NCBI RefSeq assembly: GCF_003003275.1
Contig: NZ_PVTO01000005.1
Location: 56,258-120,257 of the forward strand
Reading direction: 5' to 3'
From: Alkalibacterium olivapovliticus
GTDB lineage: Bacteria > Bacillota > Bacilli > Lactobacillales > Carnobacteriaceae_A
Length of the DNA stretch: 64,000 nucleotides
This document shows, piece after piece, positions 47,243 to 56,281 of this stretch. The translations under genes were made by a program, and so were the position numbers. Positions within the stretch are counted from its first letter, which is position 1. Each line of letters starts with the position of its first letter. The notes beneath the pieces were generated by a model. The model saw only the letters and a program-made list of their open reading frames with translations. It did not search any database and was not told the origin of the DNA.

Positions 47243-47749
47243 ATGACTGAAGAAAGTCCCAAAAAGAATAAGGCTTTAACTATATTTTTAAAAATACTAC
47301 TTTATATAGCAGTTGTAATTATCACAATTATTGTTGTTAATTACTTTACCAACGATAATACAAAGGAAACGATTGATGATTTATTAGGGATCGATCCGGA
47401 TGCCGGTACTGAACGACCTGAAGAAGACAGTAATGATACATCTGAAACGATTGCTATACCCGGATTTGAGAAGCTGACTTTTCAATCAGACAGCTTAATA
47501 CAGGACGTAAGGTTTGAAAACCCCGAGGATAAAGATGTATATTTTATTGTTTCCTTAAACATAGAAGACACAATGGTCTATGAATCTCAGTTGATCGAAC
47601 CAGGTACTGGGATTTATTCAATTGAACTACCAAATACCTACGAACCAGGGGAATACGAAGGAACGTTGAGCTATAGAACCAGGAGTATGGAAGATTCTAA
47701 TGAAGAAAAAAATGGTGCTGTAATCAATTTACAAGTAATCGTTGAATAA
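47243..47749 (+). CDS. Membrane-anchored extracellular protein of unknown family
   Basis: 168 residues from ATG with AAGGAG upstream. One N-terminal membrane segment (about residues 12-34, ILLYIAVVIITIIVVNYF), an acidic linker (DPDAGTERPEEDSND), and a C-terminal beta domain (about 75-168: VRFENPEDKDVYFIVSLN ... EYEGTLSYRTRS ... AVINLQVIVE). The outer domain has the same all-beta style as the preceding secreted protein; the two may interact on the cell surface. No known motif. Confidence 0.7.
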   Translation: MTEESPKKNKALTIFLKILLYIAVVIITIIVVNYFTNDNTKETIDDLLGIDPDAGTERPEEDSNDTSETIAIPGFEKLTFQSDSLIQDVRFENPEDKDVYFIVSLNIEDTMVYESQLIEPGTGIYSIELPNTYEPGEYEGTLSYRTRSMEDSNEEKNGAVINLQVIVE

Positions 47750-47771
47750 GCACAGTAATATCTTTACTCAT

Positions 47772-47820
47772 AAAAGTGTCCCCAGAAACAGCTTATGCTG
47801 ATCTTGGAGACACTTTTTTG
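47772..47820. terminator. Bidirectional terminator
   Basis: AAAAGTGTC / GACACTTTT (47772-47780, 47809-47817), stem extended by CCCAGA/TCTTGG; T6 follows on the plus strand. Lies between convergent genes. Confidence 0.85.
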
Positions 47821-47831
47821 TGGGTACTATT

Positions 47832-48356
47832 TTAATCACGGTAGCGAAGGGCTAAACCTTTCAAGAAGTTCCGAGCATAGCGGTCGCCGCATTCCTTGTA
47901 ATTCCGGTGACCTTCTTTTCTCAAGACAGCGCTCAATTCACTGCTAGAGATAGAGACACCTGTTTCATCAAGTATATCCAAAATGTCATCACTTGTTAGT
48001 GTTAAGGCGATTTTGACTTTCTTCAGCAGGACATTATTAACATCTTTATCATGTTTGACGAGTTTTGTCTGCTTAACAGGTTCCCCTGTAGCAGTTACTT
48101 GCTGGCCACGTTTATAAATGATCAGCCCGTTTAGGAACGACTCAAACATACGGTTACTACATTCTTTAAGGTAGACATTTTCTGAAAAATCGTCCTCTTC
48201 ATCTTCAGACGATGCTGCATTCTTCTCTTTAGCCAGAAGCTGCTGCACTTCTTCAATGGTTGTATCGAACTGACCTAGAGTGAAGACCTCAACGGTTTCC
48301 TCATCCTTCAGGTCCAGAGCGTATCTTAATCTTACCAGTCGATCGTTGTTATTCAT
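47832..48356 (-). CDS. DUF1456 (YehS-like) protein
   Basis: 174 residues. Two tandem copies of a helical DUF1456 repeat of about 70 residues: RLVRLRYALDLKDEE ... CSNRMFESFLNGLI, and LLKKVKIALTLTSDD ... ECGDRYARNFLKGLAL. The linker is acidic and S-rich. E. coli YehS is the reference; no function is established. Its ATG has GAGAGGA upstream. Monocistronic. Confidence 0.9.
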   Translation of the reverse strand: MNNNDRLVRLRYALDLKDEETVEVFTLGQFDTTIEEVQQLLAKEKNAASSEDEEDDFSENVYLKECSNRMFESFLNGLIIYKRGQQVTATGEPVKQTKLVKHDKDVNNVLLKKVKIALTLTSDDILDILDETGVSISSSELSAVLRKEGHRNYKECGDRYARNFLKGLALRYRD

Positions 48357-48508
48357 TTATAAAATCCTCTCTTCATTGACATTAAGTGGTCATTGGTTAT
48401 AGTATACCAAACTTTTACAACCATATTATACGTATTTTTCTAGATAACTGGCTTGAATTTTTCTATAGCACAGTTTTCTGTTAAGTTATATAGAAGGAGT
48501 TGAACCAC

Positions 48509-48823
48509 ATGAGTCCACTTAGAAAGAAAATTGTCTTAGGTTTAATCATAACTTTCGTTTTAGTAATGTCGGCATATGCTTTTAACGCGCATCTGCAGAA
48601 AAGAGCGTTAGAAACGGATACGCTGGCCTACCTTGAAAGTGAAGGGGTAAACACTGAAACAGCTATTGAAAACTCATACATAGGGAATGGAGCAGGAAGA
48701 CAAGATTTTTATGTGATGTACATTACCTTAGAAGACACACCGACTACTACTCATTTATTTACCTACAGGGAAAACACTCAGGACATTTTTTTGTTCGATA
48801 CAATAGAATCACAAGCCAAGTAA
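48509..48823 (+). CDS. DUF3139-like small membrane protein
   Basis: 104 residues. ATG at 48509 with AAGGAG 10 bases upstream; a TTG at 48500 lies too close to that site. One N-terminal membrane segment (about residues 6-26, VLGLIITFVLVMSAYAF) followed by an outer domain with YLESEGVNTETAI and YVMYITLED. This matches the DUF3139 layout. Function unknown. Confidence 0.7.
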   Translation: MSPLRKKIVLGLIITFVLVMSAYAFNAHLQKRALETDTLAYLESEGVNTETAIENSYIGNGAGRQDFYVMYITLEDTPTTTHLFTYRENTQDIFLFDTIESQAK

Positions 48824-48921
48824 TTCAAGACTTAAAGACAGGCGATACTGAATCAGTGCATATTTCAAAGCTGTTTTCTGGTATAATGCATTGGAGTTAC
48901 CAACTATAGGAGTGAGTATAT

Positions 48922-49848
48922 ATGAAAAACAAGCAAAATAAACCGTTACGAAAAGGGACAACACAGCACGCTCAAAAAGGAATGACAAACTACACAGTGA
49001 AAGAAGAGACAACTTTACTGCCATTTTTATTGTCGGTTATTACCAACAAAAGTCGTAATGCAGTAAAATCGATTTTAACGCGTGGTCAGGTTTCTGTAGA
49101 CGAAAAAGAAGTGACCAAACACAATCACCCACTAAAACCGGGCCAAGTCGTCGGTGTTTTAAGCAACAAAGAATCCAAGAAAAAATCAGAACTGATTGGA
49201 TTGTCTATCCTTCATGAAGACAGAGATATTATCGTAATCAATAAAGAAGCAGGGTTACTGTCTATTGCAGGCGATGATCCAACTGAATTGACAGCTTATC
49301 ACCAACTCAGTGACTATTTAAAAAAAGAGAATCCTGAAAATAAAATCTTCGTTGTACACCGTTTGGATAGAGACACATCTGGCGTCATGCTGTTCGCTAA
49401 GTCAGAAGAGATAAAAGAGGAACTTCAGAAAGACTGGAAGAATACTGTAAAAGAACGGATTTATACGGCACTGGTTGAAGGTGTTGTAGCTGAAGAACAA
49501 GGTAAGTATGCCTCTTATATTTCCGAGAGCAAAGGCATCAAGATGTATTCCAATCTGGAACCAAATGGCGGAAAACACGCTGTTACGCATTTCAGAAAAG
49601 TACTGGGTAATGAGAATTATTCACTGCTGGAAGTGGAACTGGAGACGGGACGTAAACACCAGATTCGTGTTCACCTGAAAGAAATGGGCCATCCTGTAGC
49701 CGGAGACAAGATGTATGATGCAGAAACCAATCCGCTTAAACGCTTGGGGTTACATGCGACGACGCTTGTTCTGGTCCATCCAGGGACGAATAAACTGGTT
49801 CGTTACACAGCTGAAGTGCCTAGAAGTTTCCTTAAACGTGTAAAGTAG
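48922..49848 (+). CDS. RluA-family pseudouridine synthase (second copy)
   Basis: 308 residues from ATG with AGGAGTG upstream. S4-like N-terminal part (about 25-85: FLLSVITNKSRNAVKSIL ... GQVSVDE), then the catalytic domain with HRLDRDTSGVMLF and GRKHQIRVHL. It has GRKHQ where the first copy (35450) has GRTHQ, and IAGDDP instead of VVHPS near the first motif, so it belongs to another subgroup. rRNA or tRNA target unknown. Followed by a strong terminator. Confidence 0.9.
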   Translation: MKNKQNKPLRKGTTQHAQKGMTNYTVKEETTLLPFLLSVITNKSRNAVKSILTRGQVSVDEKEVTKHNHPLKPGQVVGVLSNKESKKKSELIGLSILHEDRDIIVINKEAGLLSIAGDDPTELTAYHQLSDYLKKENPENKIFVVHRLDRDTSGVMLFAKSEEIKEELQKDWKNTVKERIYTALVEGVVAEEQGKYASYISESKGIKMYSNLEPNGGKHAVTHFRKVLGNENYSLLEVELETGRKHQIRVHLKEMGHPVAGDKMYDAETNPLKRLGLHATTLVLVHPGTNKLVRYTAEVPRSFLKRVK

Positions 49849-49882
49849 GACAAATGAGACATAAAAATCGGAAACCAATTAT

Positions 49883-49931
49883 AAAGTATTGTGGAGAATG
49901 GCTCGAGCGCTGATTCCACAGTACTTTTTTT
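49883..49931 (+). terminator. Terminator after the second pseudouridine synthase gene
   Basis: AAAGTATTGTGGA / TCCACAGTACTTT (49883-49895, 49915-49927) with one wobble pair and T7. Confidence 0.9.
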
Positions 49932-50090
49932 GTATTTAATTATTACCCGTTAGAAGCAAAAAACCGGTTCTCAAAGGCACTTGATTTTGTTAGACTATTA
50001 AATAAGTAGCAAATGTGAATAAAGAACGAAAGGCCTCTGGAGTAAAATCGCTTTCAATGACAACCTGACCGCTTTTTTAGCAGAAATCCA

Positions 50091-50118
50091 TTGCATAAGA
50101 TCTGAAACATGCTACAAT
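50091..50118 (+). promoter_or_regulatory. Promoter of the Mrp antiporter operon
   Basis: TTGCAT (50091-50096), 16-base spacer, TACAAT (50113-50118) with TG one base upstream (extended -10). Confidence 0.8.
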
Positions 50119-50124
50119 CGAAGT

Positions 50125-50205
50125 ACAGCCGAAAAGACGGGACATTTACCCGCCCATCGACTTACTTAGGAGATAGACTTTCATCTACTCACGTCGGAAG
50201 GGAGG
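50125..50205 (+). promoter_or_regulatory. Structured leader of the Mrp operon (candidate riboswitch)
   Basis: About 88 bases from predicted start to first codon. Hairpin CGGG/CCCG (50138-50152), then a long hairpin with base CGAC/GTCG (50158-50161, 50193-50196) and top GAG-A-TAGA/TCTA-CTC (50170-50190). An alternative CCGA/TCGG closure (50129-50132, 50194-50197) would enclose both and reach the ribosome binding site GGAAGGGAGG at 50196-50205. No T-run terminator, so control of translation is more likely. Not matched to a known class. Confidence 0.4.
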
Positions 50206-50212
50206 TTTTTTT

Positions 50213-50746
50213 TTGAAAACATATATGAACGCATTATGGGAAGACATCGTCGATAACAAAGAGATATTGATTCTGTTATCGTTAGTATGGCTTATTTTGT
50301 TTGAAGAGCTTACCATCTTCACAGTTGTATCAGGTATTATCTCATCAGTAGTGGTGCTGGTCTTTACAGATCGCTTCCTTTTAAAGGGGAATTACGAGCA
50401 TTCATACATGATCGGATTAGGGACACTAGCTAAATATGCGTTTCGCTTATTTGTTGAAATCTTCCTTGCCGGTATGGATGTTATTCCAAACATTATTACA
50501 GGCAAAGCAGATGTACAGATCATTACGTGTGAAACGATTTTGACGGATGAACTGCTGATCGATATTTTAGCTAACTCGATCACACTGACACCGGGTACTG
50601 TAACGGTAGAAAAGAAGGGCAGTACGCTGCAAGTTTTAGCTCTTAATGCACCAGCTATAGACGAAGATCCAAGAGCGGTCATTCCACTTAAACTAGAAGA
50701 TATCCTTTTACGCTATGAAAAGTCACTTGGTGGAGAAAAAGCGTAA
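50213..50746 (+). CDS. mrpE: Mrp Na+/H+ antiporter subunit E
   Basis: 177 residues from TTG, GGAAGGGAGG 7 bases upstream; an ATG four codons later is the alternative. MnhE family: two or three N-terminal membrane segments, then a cytoplasmic domain with ANSITLTPGTVTVE (family hallmark). First gene of the nine-gene antiporter operon; E subunits are needed for complex assembly and transport. Confidence 0.92.
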   Translation: MKTYMNALWEDIVDNKEILILLSLVWLILFEELTIFTVVSGIISSVVVLVFTDRFLLKGNYEHSYMIGLGTLAKYAFRLFVEIFLAGMDVIPNIITGKADVQIITCETILTDELLIDILANSITLTPGTVTVEKKGSTLQVLALNAPAIDEDPRAVIPLKLEDILLRYEKSLGGEKA

Positions 50747-50781
50747 TAACAAAAAGGAATAGAGAGGAAGAAGGGAAACAA

Positions 50782-51042
50782 ATGGATTTTGATTCAATTG
50801 TTTTAACCATTATAGCGGGATTATCCGTATTTGGTCTTGTTCGAGTGCTGGACGGACCGACAGTTTGGGATCGCATGCTTGGGTTCTCACTGTTTTCATC
50901 CAAGGTTATCGTTGCCGCTGTCTTTATCGGGATAATTATCAACCGCACTTACATGATCGATGTAGCCCTTATTTATGGTGTACTTGGATTTATAGGGACT
51001 ATCATGATTGCACGATTTATTGAACGAAAGGGAGATGTATAA
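50782..51042 (+). CDS. mrpF: Mrp antiporter subunit F
   Basis: 86 residues from ATG with GAGAGGAAG upstream. Three membrane segments; RVLDGPTVWDRMLG is the MnhF signature, and YGVLGFIGTIMIARF closes the protein. Its stop shares one base with the mrpG start (TAATG). Confidence 0.93.
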   Translation: MDFDSIVLTIIAGLSVFGLVRVLDGPTVWDRMLGFSLFSSKVIVAAVFIGIIINRTYMIDVALIYGVLGFIGTIMIARFIERKGDV

Positions 51043-51347
51043 TGGCACACGTAATAGAATGGATTGCCAATATAGTCATTATCATCGGCCTTATTTTTAT
51101 GGCTTTAGGTGTTTTCGGTATTTTCAGATTCAAAGATTATTTCTCACGTATCCTAATAACCGCTAAGGTTGACACTGTCGGCTTTATCACTATTATGCTG
51201 GGACTGATCATCAAACACGGATTTGATTTCTTCAGCGGAAAAATTATTTTAGTTTTAGCATTATATATCATCACTAACCCTATAGCCACGCACGCCATTA
51301 CAAGGTCAGCCCATATCAGCGGCTACCGAATCAAGAAGGAGAGATAG
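51042..51347 (+). CDS. mrpG: Mrp antiporter subunit G
   Basis: 101 residues, three membrane segments. FMALGVFGIFRFKDYFSRI and NPIATHAITRSAH match MnhG/PhaG. Translationally coupled to mrpF. GGGAGA precedes the ATG. Confidence 0.93.
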   Translation: MAHVIEWIANIVIIIGLIFMALGVFGIFRFKDYFSRILITAKVDTVGFITIMLGLIIKHGFDFFSGKIILVLALYIITNPIATHAITRSAHISGYRIKKER

Positions 51348-51352
51348 GAGAC

Positions 51353-51916
51353 ATGTTTGAAACGTTTATTTTATTGACACTGCTTGTTTTAGCTTGTGTG
51401 TCTGTCTTCTCTGATAACTTGCGTCGTTCAATCATTTTCCTTGGTGCTTTTTCCTTAACGATTGCTCTTGCCTACCTGCATTACAACGCACCCGATGTAG
51501 CCTTAGCTGAAGCAGCTATTGGCGTAGGTCTTTCAACCGTTATGTACTTAGTTGCCTTGAAAAAAGTATCAGTTTACGACATCTGTTATGTTAATGAAGA
51601 TGTAGAAGTATTTAATGATGATCAAATCAATGAAATCATGGGATCGATCGTCCGTCCACTGGAATTGTTCATGGAGCGTACAGAAGAAATCGAGCCTCAG
51701 CTGGCTTACACAAACCGGCCACTGAAAACAGTTGCACGTGAAAACAGACATGATTGTGTTATACACCGAAAAGGAAATCTGACGTATTTATACGGTGATA
51801 CGACTGATCAGGTGTTCCAGGATATCGTGGCTAACTTGAATGAAGTCATTACAGATATTACAGATATCCGTGTAGTATTTAGAGATGAGGTGACCTTAGA
51901 TGGCGCAGACGAGTAG
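51353..51916 (+). CDS. Mrp subunit related to the MrpA C-terminal tail (DUF4040/MbhD) with extra cytoplasmic domain
   Basis: 187 residues. The N-terminal 75 residues (three membrane segments, with RRSIIFLGAFSLTIALAYL and APDVALAEAAIGVGLST) match MbhD/DUF4040, part of the C-terminal tail of Bacillus MrpA. Residues 85-187 are soluble and acidic, with DVEVFNDDQINEIMG and RENRHDCVIHRKGNL; I do not recognise this domain. A free-standing MbhD-like gene is the arrangement of archaeal Mbh/Mrp clusters. Overlaps the next gene by 17 bases. Confidence 0.82.
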   Translation: MFETFILLTLLVLACVSVFSDNLRRSIIFLGAFSLTIALAYLHYNAPDVALAEAAIGVGLSTVMYLVALKKVSVYDICYVNEDVEVFNDDQINEIMGSIVRPLELFMERTEEIEPQLAYTNRPLKTVARENRHDCVIHRKGNLTYLYGDTTDQVFQDIVANLNEVITDITDIRVVFRDEVTLDGADE

Positions 51917-52598
51917 GTTATTCCACATAATTCGTATCGCATTTGCGGTCATTGGTGCACTGGTTGTTCTCTTTTTATTCCTGAATCACTCAGAGCAGCT
52001 CGACACACCACTGATGGATTATTTCACAGCAGACTTCTTTGCACAAACGGGTGCCCAGAACTCAGTTGCTGCTATTTACCTGAACTACCGTGTATTCGAT
52101 ACACTATTTGAAGCCTTGATGCTGATGGTATCTGTAATGGAGGTTATCAACGTATCATGGGCAAATAAACACGCTGAAAAATATCAGTTTGAAAAAGACG
52201 ACTTTAACCGTAAAGGGAACTCAGAGATTGTTGTTCGAATGGTTGGAATCATTTATCCGTTCGTTTTACTGATTGGTCTTTACATTATCGTTAATGGCCA
52301 CGTTTCTCCAGGTGGAGGATTCCAGGGTGGAGCAATACTTGCTACAGCTTTGATCACACGTTACCTGGTTTATCCAAACTTTGATTTAGACCTGCATGCT
52401 TTAGAAATCGTGGAAAAAATTCTTTTCCTTTCGATCGTGATGACTCCTGTTCTTTACGTCTTCATGCAGATTCAACCTGCAGATACAACGATTTCTCACC
52501 AGATTTACATGGTGGCAATGAACTCGCTTATCGGACTTAAAGTATTCTCAGGGTTAAGTATCATATTCTACCGTTTCGTATTCTATGAAGGCCGATAG
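51900..52598 (+). CDS. mrpB: Mrp subunit B fused to an MbhE-like N-terminus
   Basis: 232 residues from ATG inside the end of the previous gene; GAGGTGA upstream. The N-terminal part (about 1-95), with AAIYLNYRVFDTLFEALML, resembles the last segment of the MrpA tail (MbhE). The C-terminal part (about 105-232) is MnhB: NGHVSPGGGFQGGAILATALI is its hallmark. So two subunits that are separate in archaeal clusters are joined here. Confidence 0.88.
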   Translation: MAQTSRLFHIIRIAFAVIGALVVLFLFLNHSEQLDTPLMDYFTADFFAQTGAQNSVAAIYLNYRVFDTLFEALMLMVSVMEVINVSWANKHAEKYQFEKDDFNRKGNSEIVVRMVGIIYPFVLLIGLYIIVNGHVSPGGGFQGGAILATALITRYLVYPNFDLDLHALEIVEKILFLSIVMTPVLYVFMQIQPADTTISHQIYMVAMNSLIGLKVFSGLSIIFYRFVFYEGR

Positions 52599-52650
52599 TC
52601 TTACTGACTAATTGAGTCTGTAGCAACACACAACTATTATAAGAAAGAAG

Positions 52651-53010
52651 ATGAAACCATTGGATTTTATCACTGGCGAGATTGTCGGCATCCTTTTGTT
52701 TTTCATTGGCCTTTACGGGTTGATGACAAAGAAAACGATCGTTAAAACAATCATGTCCATGTCTATCATGGAATCGGGTATATTTTTATTCTATATCACA
52801 ATCAATTACACTGTTGGCAGTGTGCCTCCAATCGGACAGGCACAGGAAGCTGCTTTCGTCGACCCCGTTCCTTCTGCTTTGATGATTACAGCTATCGTTA
52901 TCGGTATTGGTGTTACAGCGATAGGGTTGACCATGTTTATGCACTACAAACAGAAACACGGCATTACGCACTGGTCGCGTAATAGAGATCAGACAGGAAG
53001 TGACCATTAA
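52651..53010 (+). CDS. mrpC: Mrp antiporter subunit C (NuoK-like)
   Basis: 119 residues, three membrane segments. EIVGILLFFIGLYGLMTKK and SIMESGIFLFYI (with the buried glutamate) are NuoK/MnhC features; DPVPSALMITAIVIG is diagnostic. A weak AAAGAAG site precedes ATG. The stop is directly followed by the TTG start of the first mrpD. Confidence 0.93.
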   Translation: MKPLDFITGEIVGILLFFIGLYGLMTKKTIVKTIMSMSIMESGIFLFYITINYTVGSVPPIGQAQEAAFVDPVPSALMITAIVIGIGVTAIGLTMFMHYKQKHGITHWSRNRDQTGSDH

Positions 53011-54606
53011 TTGTTAGGATTATTAGTGCTTGCTCTCATTTTGATGGGGGTTATTGCTCTATTACTTCGTAATAGACTAGCTAAATTATTATTGTATGTT
53101 TTTCAGGTATTATATGCCGGATTTGCTTTTTATGTCTTTTTTCAAGTAAAAGAGACTGGCCCGATCATCTGGAACACAGGTGGATACACAGACGGCTTGG
53201 CATTAAGTTTATATGCTGATTCTATTGCGATTTTCATGGTCTTGATGACAGCCGTATTTTACATTGCCTTCCTTGTTTATGCGACTAGAGAAGATTACTT
53301 CGAGCCACGTTTTCAATTTTTATTCATGACTTTACAAGGAGTGATGATGGGACTCTTTTTATCAAGTGACTTATTCAACATCTTTGTATTTCTGGAAGTA
53401 TCAACAGTAGTCGTGGCTATTTTGATTATGTTCAACAAAGAAAAACAGGCGATTTATGACGGAATGATTTATTTCTTCGTCAACGTTATTGGTACAGCCT
53501 TTTTGCTGTTTGGGATAGGCATGCTTTACAGAACATTCGGACTTTTAGATATTCGTGCCATCAAAGAAGCCATGTCCTTACTGGAAAGTCCTCACGCCGT
53601 TGTGCTGCCTTACGGGATGATGATGGTAACTGTTTCACTGAAGACAGCGGTCACGCCTTTATTCAGCTGGCTTCCGAAAGCGCACGGTACACCAAGTGCA
53701 CCACCGGTCGTATCTGCTGTGTTAAGTGGACTTTACATTAAGAGTGGGGTTTACATGTTCATTCGTTTCAATGACATGTTCAGTCCTGTCATCGATATGC
53801 ATGTCTTTTTCTTCTGGATCGGATTCTTTACGTCACTGATCGGCTTCATTATGGCGCTTGGTCAGAAAGACATAAAACTCATTCTGGCGTATCATACCGT
53901 TTCACAAATCGGTCTGATCATGATGGGAATCAACATGGCATCAGAAATTGCATTCTGGGGTGCCGTCTACCATATTTTCAACCATGCCATATTCAAATCA
54001 ACTCTCTTCCTGACAGCTGGGATGATTTACGAGGAGTACGGCACACGAAATGTCTACCAGATCAGAGGGCTCTTCAAACGAATGCCTTGGGTAGCTGTTG
54101 CTACAACCTTTGCAATTCTTGGCATTACCGGAGCTCCATTCTTTAACGGGAGTATTTCAAAATACATGATTGCCCACGGAACGTATGACTATGGGGTCAC
54201 GATTCTCTTGAACATCATTAATTTGGGAACGACCATGTCATTCGTTAAATATGCGACCATGCTGTTTGGAAACAATCCAAAAGAGGGTAGAGCAAAATCT
54301 GATTTCTTTGCCTTAAGTGCCTGTGTCGTGATGGGTATCGCTTCTTTCTTTACAGGTATTTTCGGAGAAGGACTGACTCAATTCTTCTTTAACTACGAAG
54401 TGCACGTAAATGTAGATGAGTATATCCAAAAAGGTATGGTCTACGTCTTAATGATCGTTGCCGGCGTTGCATTCTACCACGGTATCATCAAACACGGTGG
54501 ATTGATCACACGAATCGGACACGCGGAATTGACGTTCAACGGAATTATTACTGCAATGGCAGGCTACTTTATTGTCGTTGTTGTCTATCTATCATTAATG
54601 TTATAA
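53011..54606 (+). CDS. mrpD: Mrp antiporter subunit D, copy 1
   Basis: 531 residues from TTG right after the mrpC stop; AGGAAG lies about 12 bases upstream. NuoL/M/N-type proton-translocating membrane protein with 14 predicted segments. Key residues are present: TM5 glutamate E129 (FLEVSTVVVA), TM7 lysine K211 (SLKTAVTPLFSW), TM8 lysine K244 (GLYIKSGVY). The motif LPKAHGTPSAPPV is family-specific. First of three tandem paralogues. Confidence 0.94.
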   Translation: MLGLLVLALILMGVIALLLRNRLAKLLLYVFQVLYAGFAFYVFFQVKETGPIIWNTGGYTDGLALSLYADSIAIFMVLMTAVFYIAFLVYATREDYFEPRFQFLFMTLQGVMMGLFLSSDLFNIFVFLEVSTVVVAILIMFNKEKQAIYDGMIYFFVNVIGTAFLLFGIGMLYRTFGLLDIRAIKEAMSLLESPHAVVLPYGMMMVTVSLKTAVTPLFSWLPKAHGTPSAPPVVSAVLSGLYIKSGVYMFIRFNDMFSPVIDMHVFFFWIGFFTSLIGFIMALGQKDIKLILAYHTVSQIGLIMMGINMASEIAFWGAVYHIFNHAIFKSTLFLTAGMIYEEYGTRNVYQIRGLFKRMPWVAVATTFAILGITGAPFFNGSISKYMIAHGTYDYGVTILLNIINLGTTMSFVKYATMLFGNNPKEGRAKSDFFALSACVVMGIASFFTGIFGEGLTQFFFNYEVHVNVDEYIQKGMVYVLMIVAGVAFYHGIIKHGGLITRIGHAELTFNGIITAMAGYFIVVVVYLSLML

Positions 54607-54643
54607 CTGACAGGCTCTAAATTTAGTGGAAAGGAGTGAGAGG

Positions 54644-56251
54644 ATGCTCTATTGGCTGGTTATCATACCCATTATTATTGCGGTCATCAATATCGGGTTC
54701 ATTCACAGTGACTCGCGAAAGCTGATTGTTGGCTCGCAAATTGGGATTACCCTTTATACGACCTATCTGTTTTTCAACGTCCGCTCTCAGGGAACGATCA
54801 TCAATAATATGGCCGGTTATCCTCGCGCTTTTTCCATTACGCTTTATGCGGACCGTATCTCGATCGTTTTAGTCTGGCTGACGACTTTACTCTTTTTAGG
54901 ACTGCTGATCTATGCTTATTCTGGGGATTACTTTGACAGTCAGTTCGGGTTTTTATATCTGACGTTGCAGGCGCTGATCATTGCACTGTTTCTATCGACT
55001 GACTTGTTCAATATATATGTGCTCCTTGAAGTGTCAACTGTTGTCGTCGCCATACTGATCATGCTTCGAAAAGACCGGCAGGCGGTTTACGACGGGATGA
55101 TTTTCCTCTTTATCAGTGTTATCGCATCAAGTTTCTGGCTCTTTGGTGTCGGGTTTCTGTACCGGACATTCGGTCATCTGGATCTCCACGCCATTTCAGA
55201 AGTCATTACTGAAGTGGAAAATCCGCGCTCACTGATTCTGCCGTTTGCCTTTATCATGACCACCATCAGTTTAAAAATCGCACTGTTTCCATTATCCAGC
55301 TGGTTACCTAAAGCATATGGGACACCAAGTGCACCACCAGTTATTCCAGCTATTCTCTCGGGAGTATATGAAACAACTGGCCTTTACTTATTCATCAGAC
55401 TGACAGCCATGTTTTCACAAGTCATTGAACTGAACACGTTTTTCCTGGTTATCGGATTTGTCACCAGTATTGTCGGGTTCACATTAGCCGTTGCGCAAAA
55501 TGACCTTAGACTGCTGCTGGCATACTCAACCATTTCACAGGTAGGATTAATGACAGTCGGTTTTTCGTTTGGTGCGGAAGCAAGCTACTGGGGAGCGATG
55601 TACCATATGTTCGCCCATTCCTTGTTCAAAACCGTTTTATTTTTATCCGTGGGTGTACTGTCTCATCACTATAAGACCAGAGACATACATAAAATCCGTG
55701 GAGTCATGAAAACATTACCGGTCACCGGTTTTGCCATTATATTCGGACTGCTTGGTATTACAGGCGCTCCACTGTTTAACGGGTCCATTTCAAAATACAT
55801 GATCAGTTATGGTAGTGATTCGCCCTATATTCAGTTACTTTTAAACCTGATCAACTTAGGAACACTACTTTACAGCATGAAGTTTGCAGCTATGCTGTTC
55901 GGTAAAAACACTCAGCCGGACGACATCAAAGGGCAGGATACCAGACATGATGTCCCTCAATGGACAACATTAACTTTTGGTGTACTGACGTTAATTAGTG
56001 GACTGTTTGGGAATAGACTGCTTCAGTTCTTATATGGATATGACTTTACTATTTACCCAGGTGAATATCTGGAAAAATCATTTATTTATCTGCTGCTTGT
56101 CCTGGCAGCCTTTGCACTCTATAAAGGATGGGTCAAGGAGCGGGATTTATTCTCAAAAATCGGCTACATCGAGTTGTCGTTCAATGCCATGATAACCGCC
56201 TTAGTTGCTTTTTTCATCGGTATAGTCGGGTATATGTACTGGTTAACTTAA
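54644..56251 (+). CDS. Mrp antiporter subunit D, copy 2 (lacks the TM8 lysine)
   Basis: 535 residues. ATG at 54644, AAGGAG 7 bases upstream; a GTG at 54626 precedes that site. Aligns without gaps to copies 1 and 3 over at least the first 250 residues. E129 and K211 are kept, but the TM8 motif reads GVYETTGLY: K244 is threonine and residue 243 is glutamate instead of isoleucine. LPKAH is LPKAY. In complex I antiporter subunits the TM8 lysine is on the proton path, so this copy may not translocate protons normally. The frame is intact and the rest is well conserved. Confidence 0.9.
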   Translation: MLYWLVIIPIIIAVINIGFIHSDSRKLIVGSQIGITLYTTYLFFNVRSQGTIINNMAGYPRAFSITLYADRISIVLVWLTTLLFLGLLIYAYSGDYFDSQFGFLYLTLQALIIALFLSTDLFNIYVLLEVSTVVVAILIMLRKDRQAVYDGMIFLFISVIASSFWLFGVGFLYRTFGHLDLHAISEVITEVENPRSLILPFAFIMTTISLKIALFPLSSWLPKAYGTPSAPPVIPAILSGVYETTGLYLFIRLTAMFSQVIELNTFFLVIGFVTSIVGFTLAVAQNDLRLLLAYSTISQVGLMTVGFSFGAEASYWGAMYHMFAHSLFKTVLFLSVGVLSHHYKTRDIHKIRGVMKTLPVTGFAIIFGLLGITGAPLFNGSISKYMISYGSDSPYIQLLLNLINLGTLLYSMKFAAMLFGKNTQPDDIKGQDTRHDVPQWTTLTFGVLTLISGLFGNRLLQFLYGYDFTIYPGEYLEKSFIYLLLVLAAFALYKGWVKERDLFSKIGYIELSFNAMITALVAFFIGIVGYMYWLT

Positions 56252-56281
56252 ATCTAGAATTCAGAAAGAAGGGTACACACA

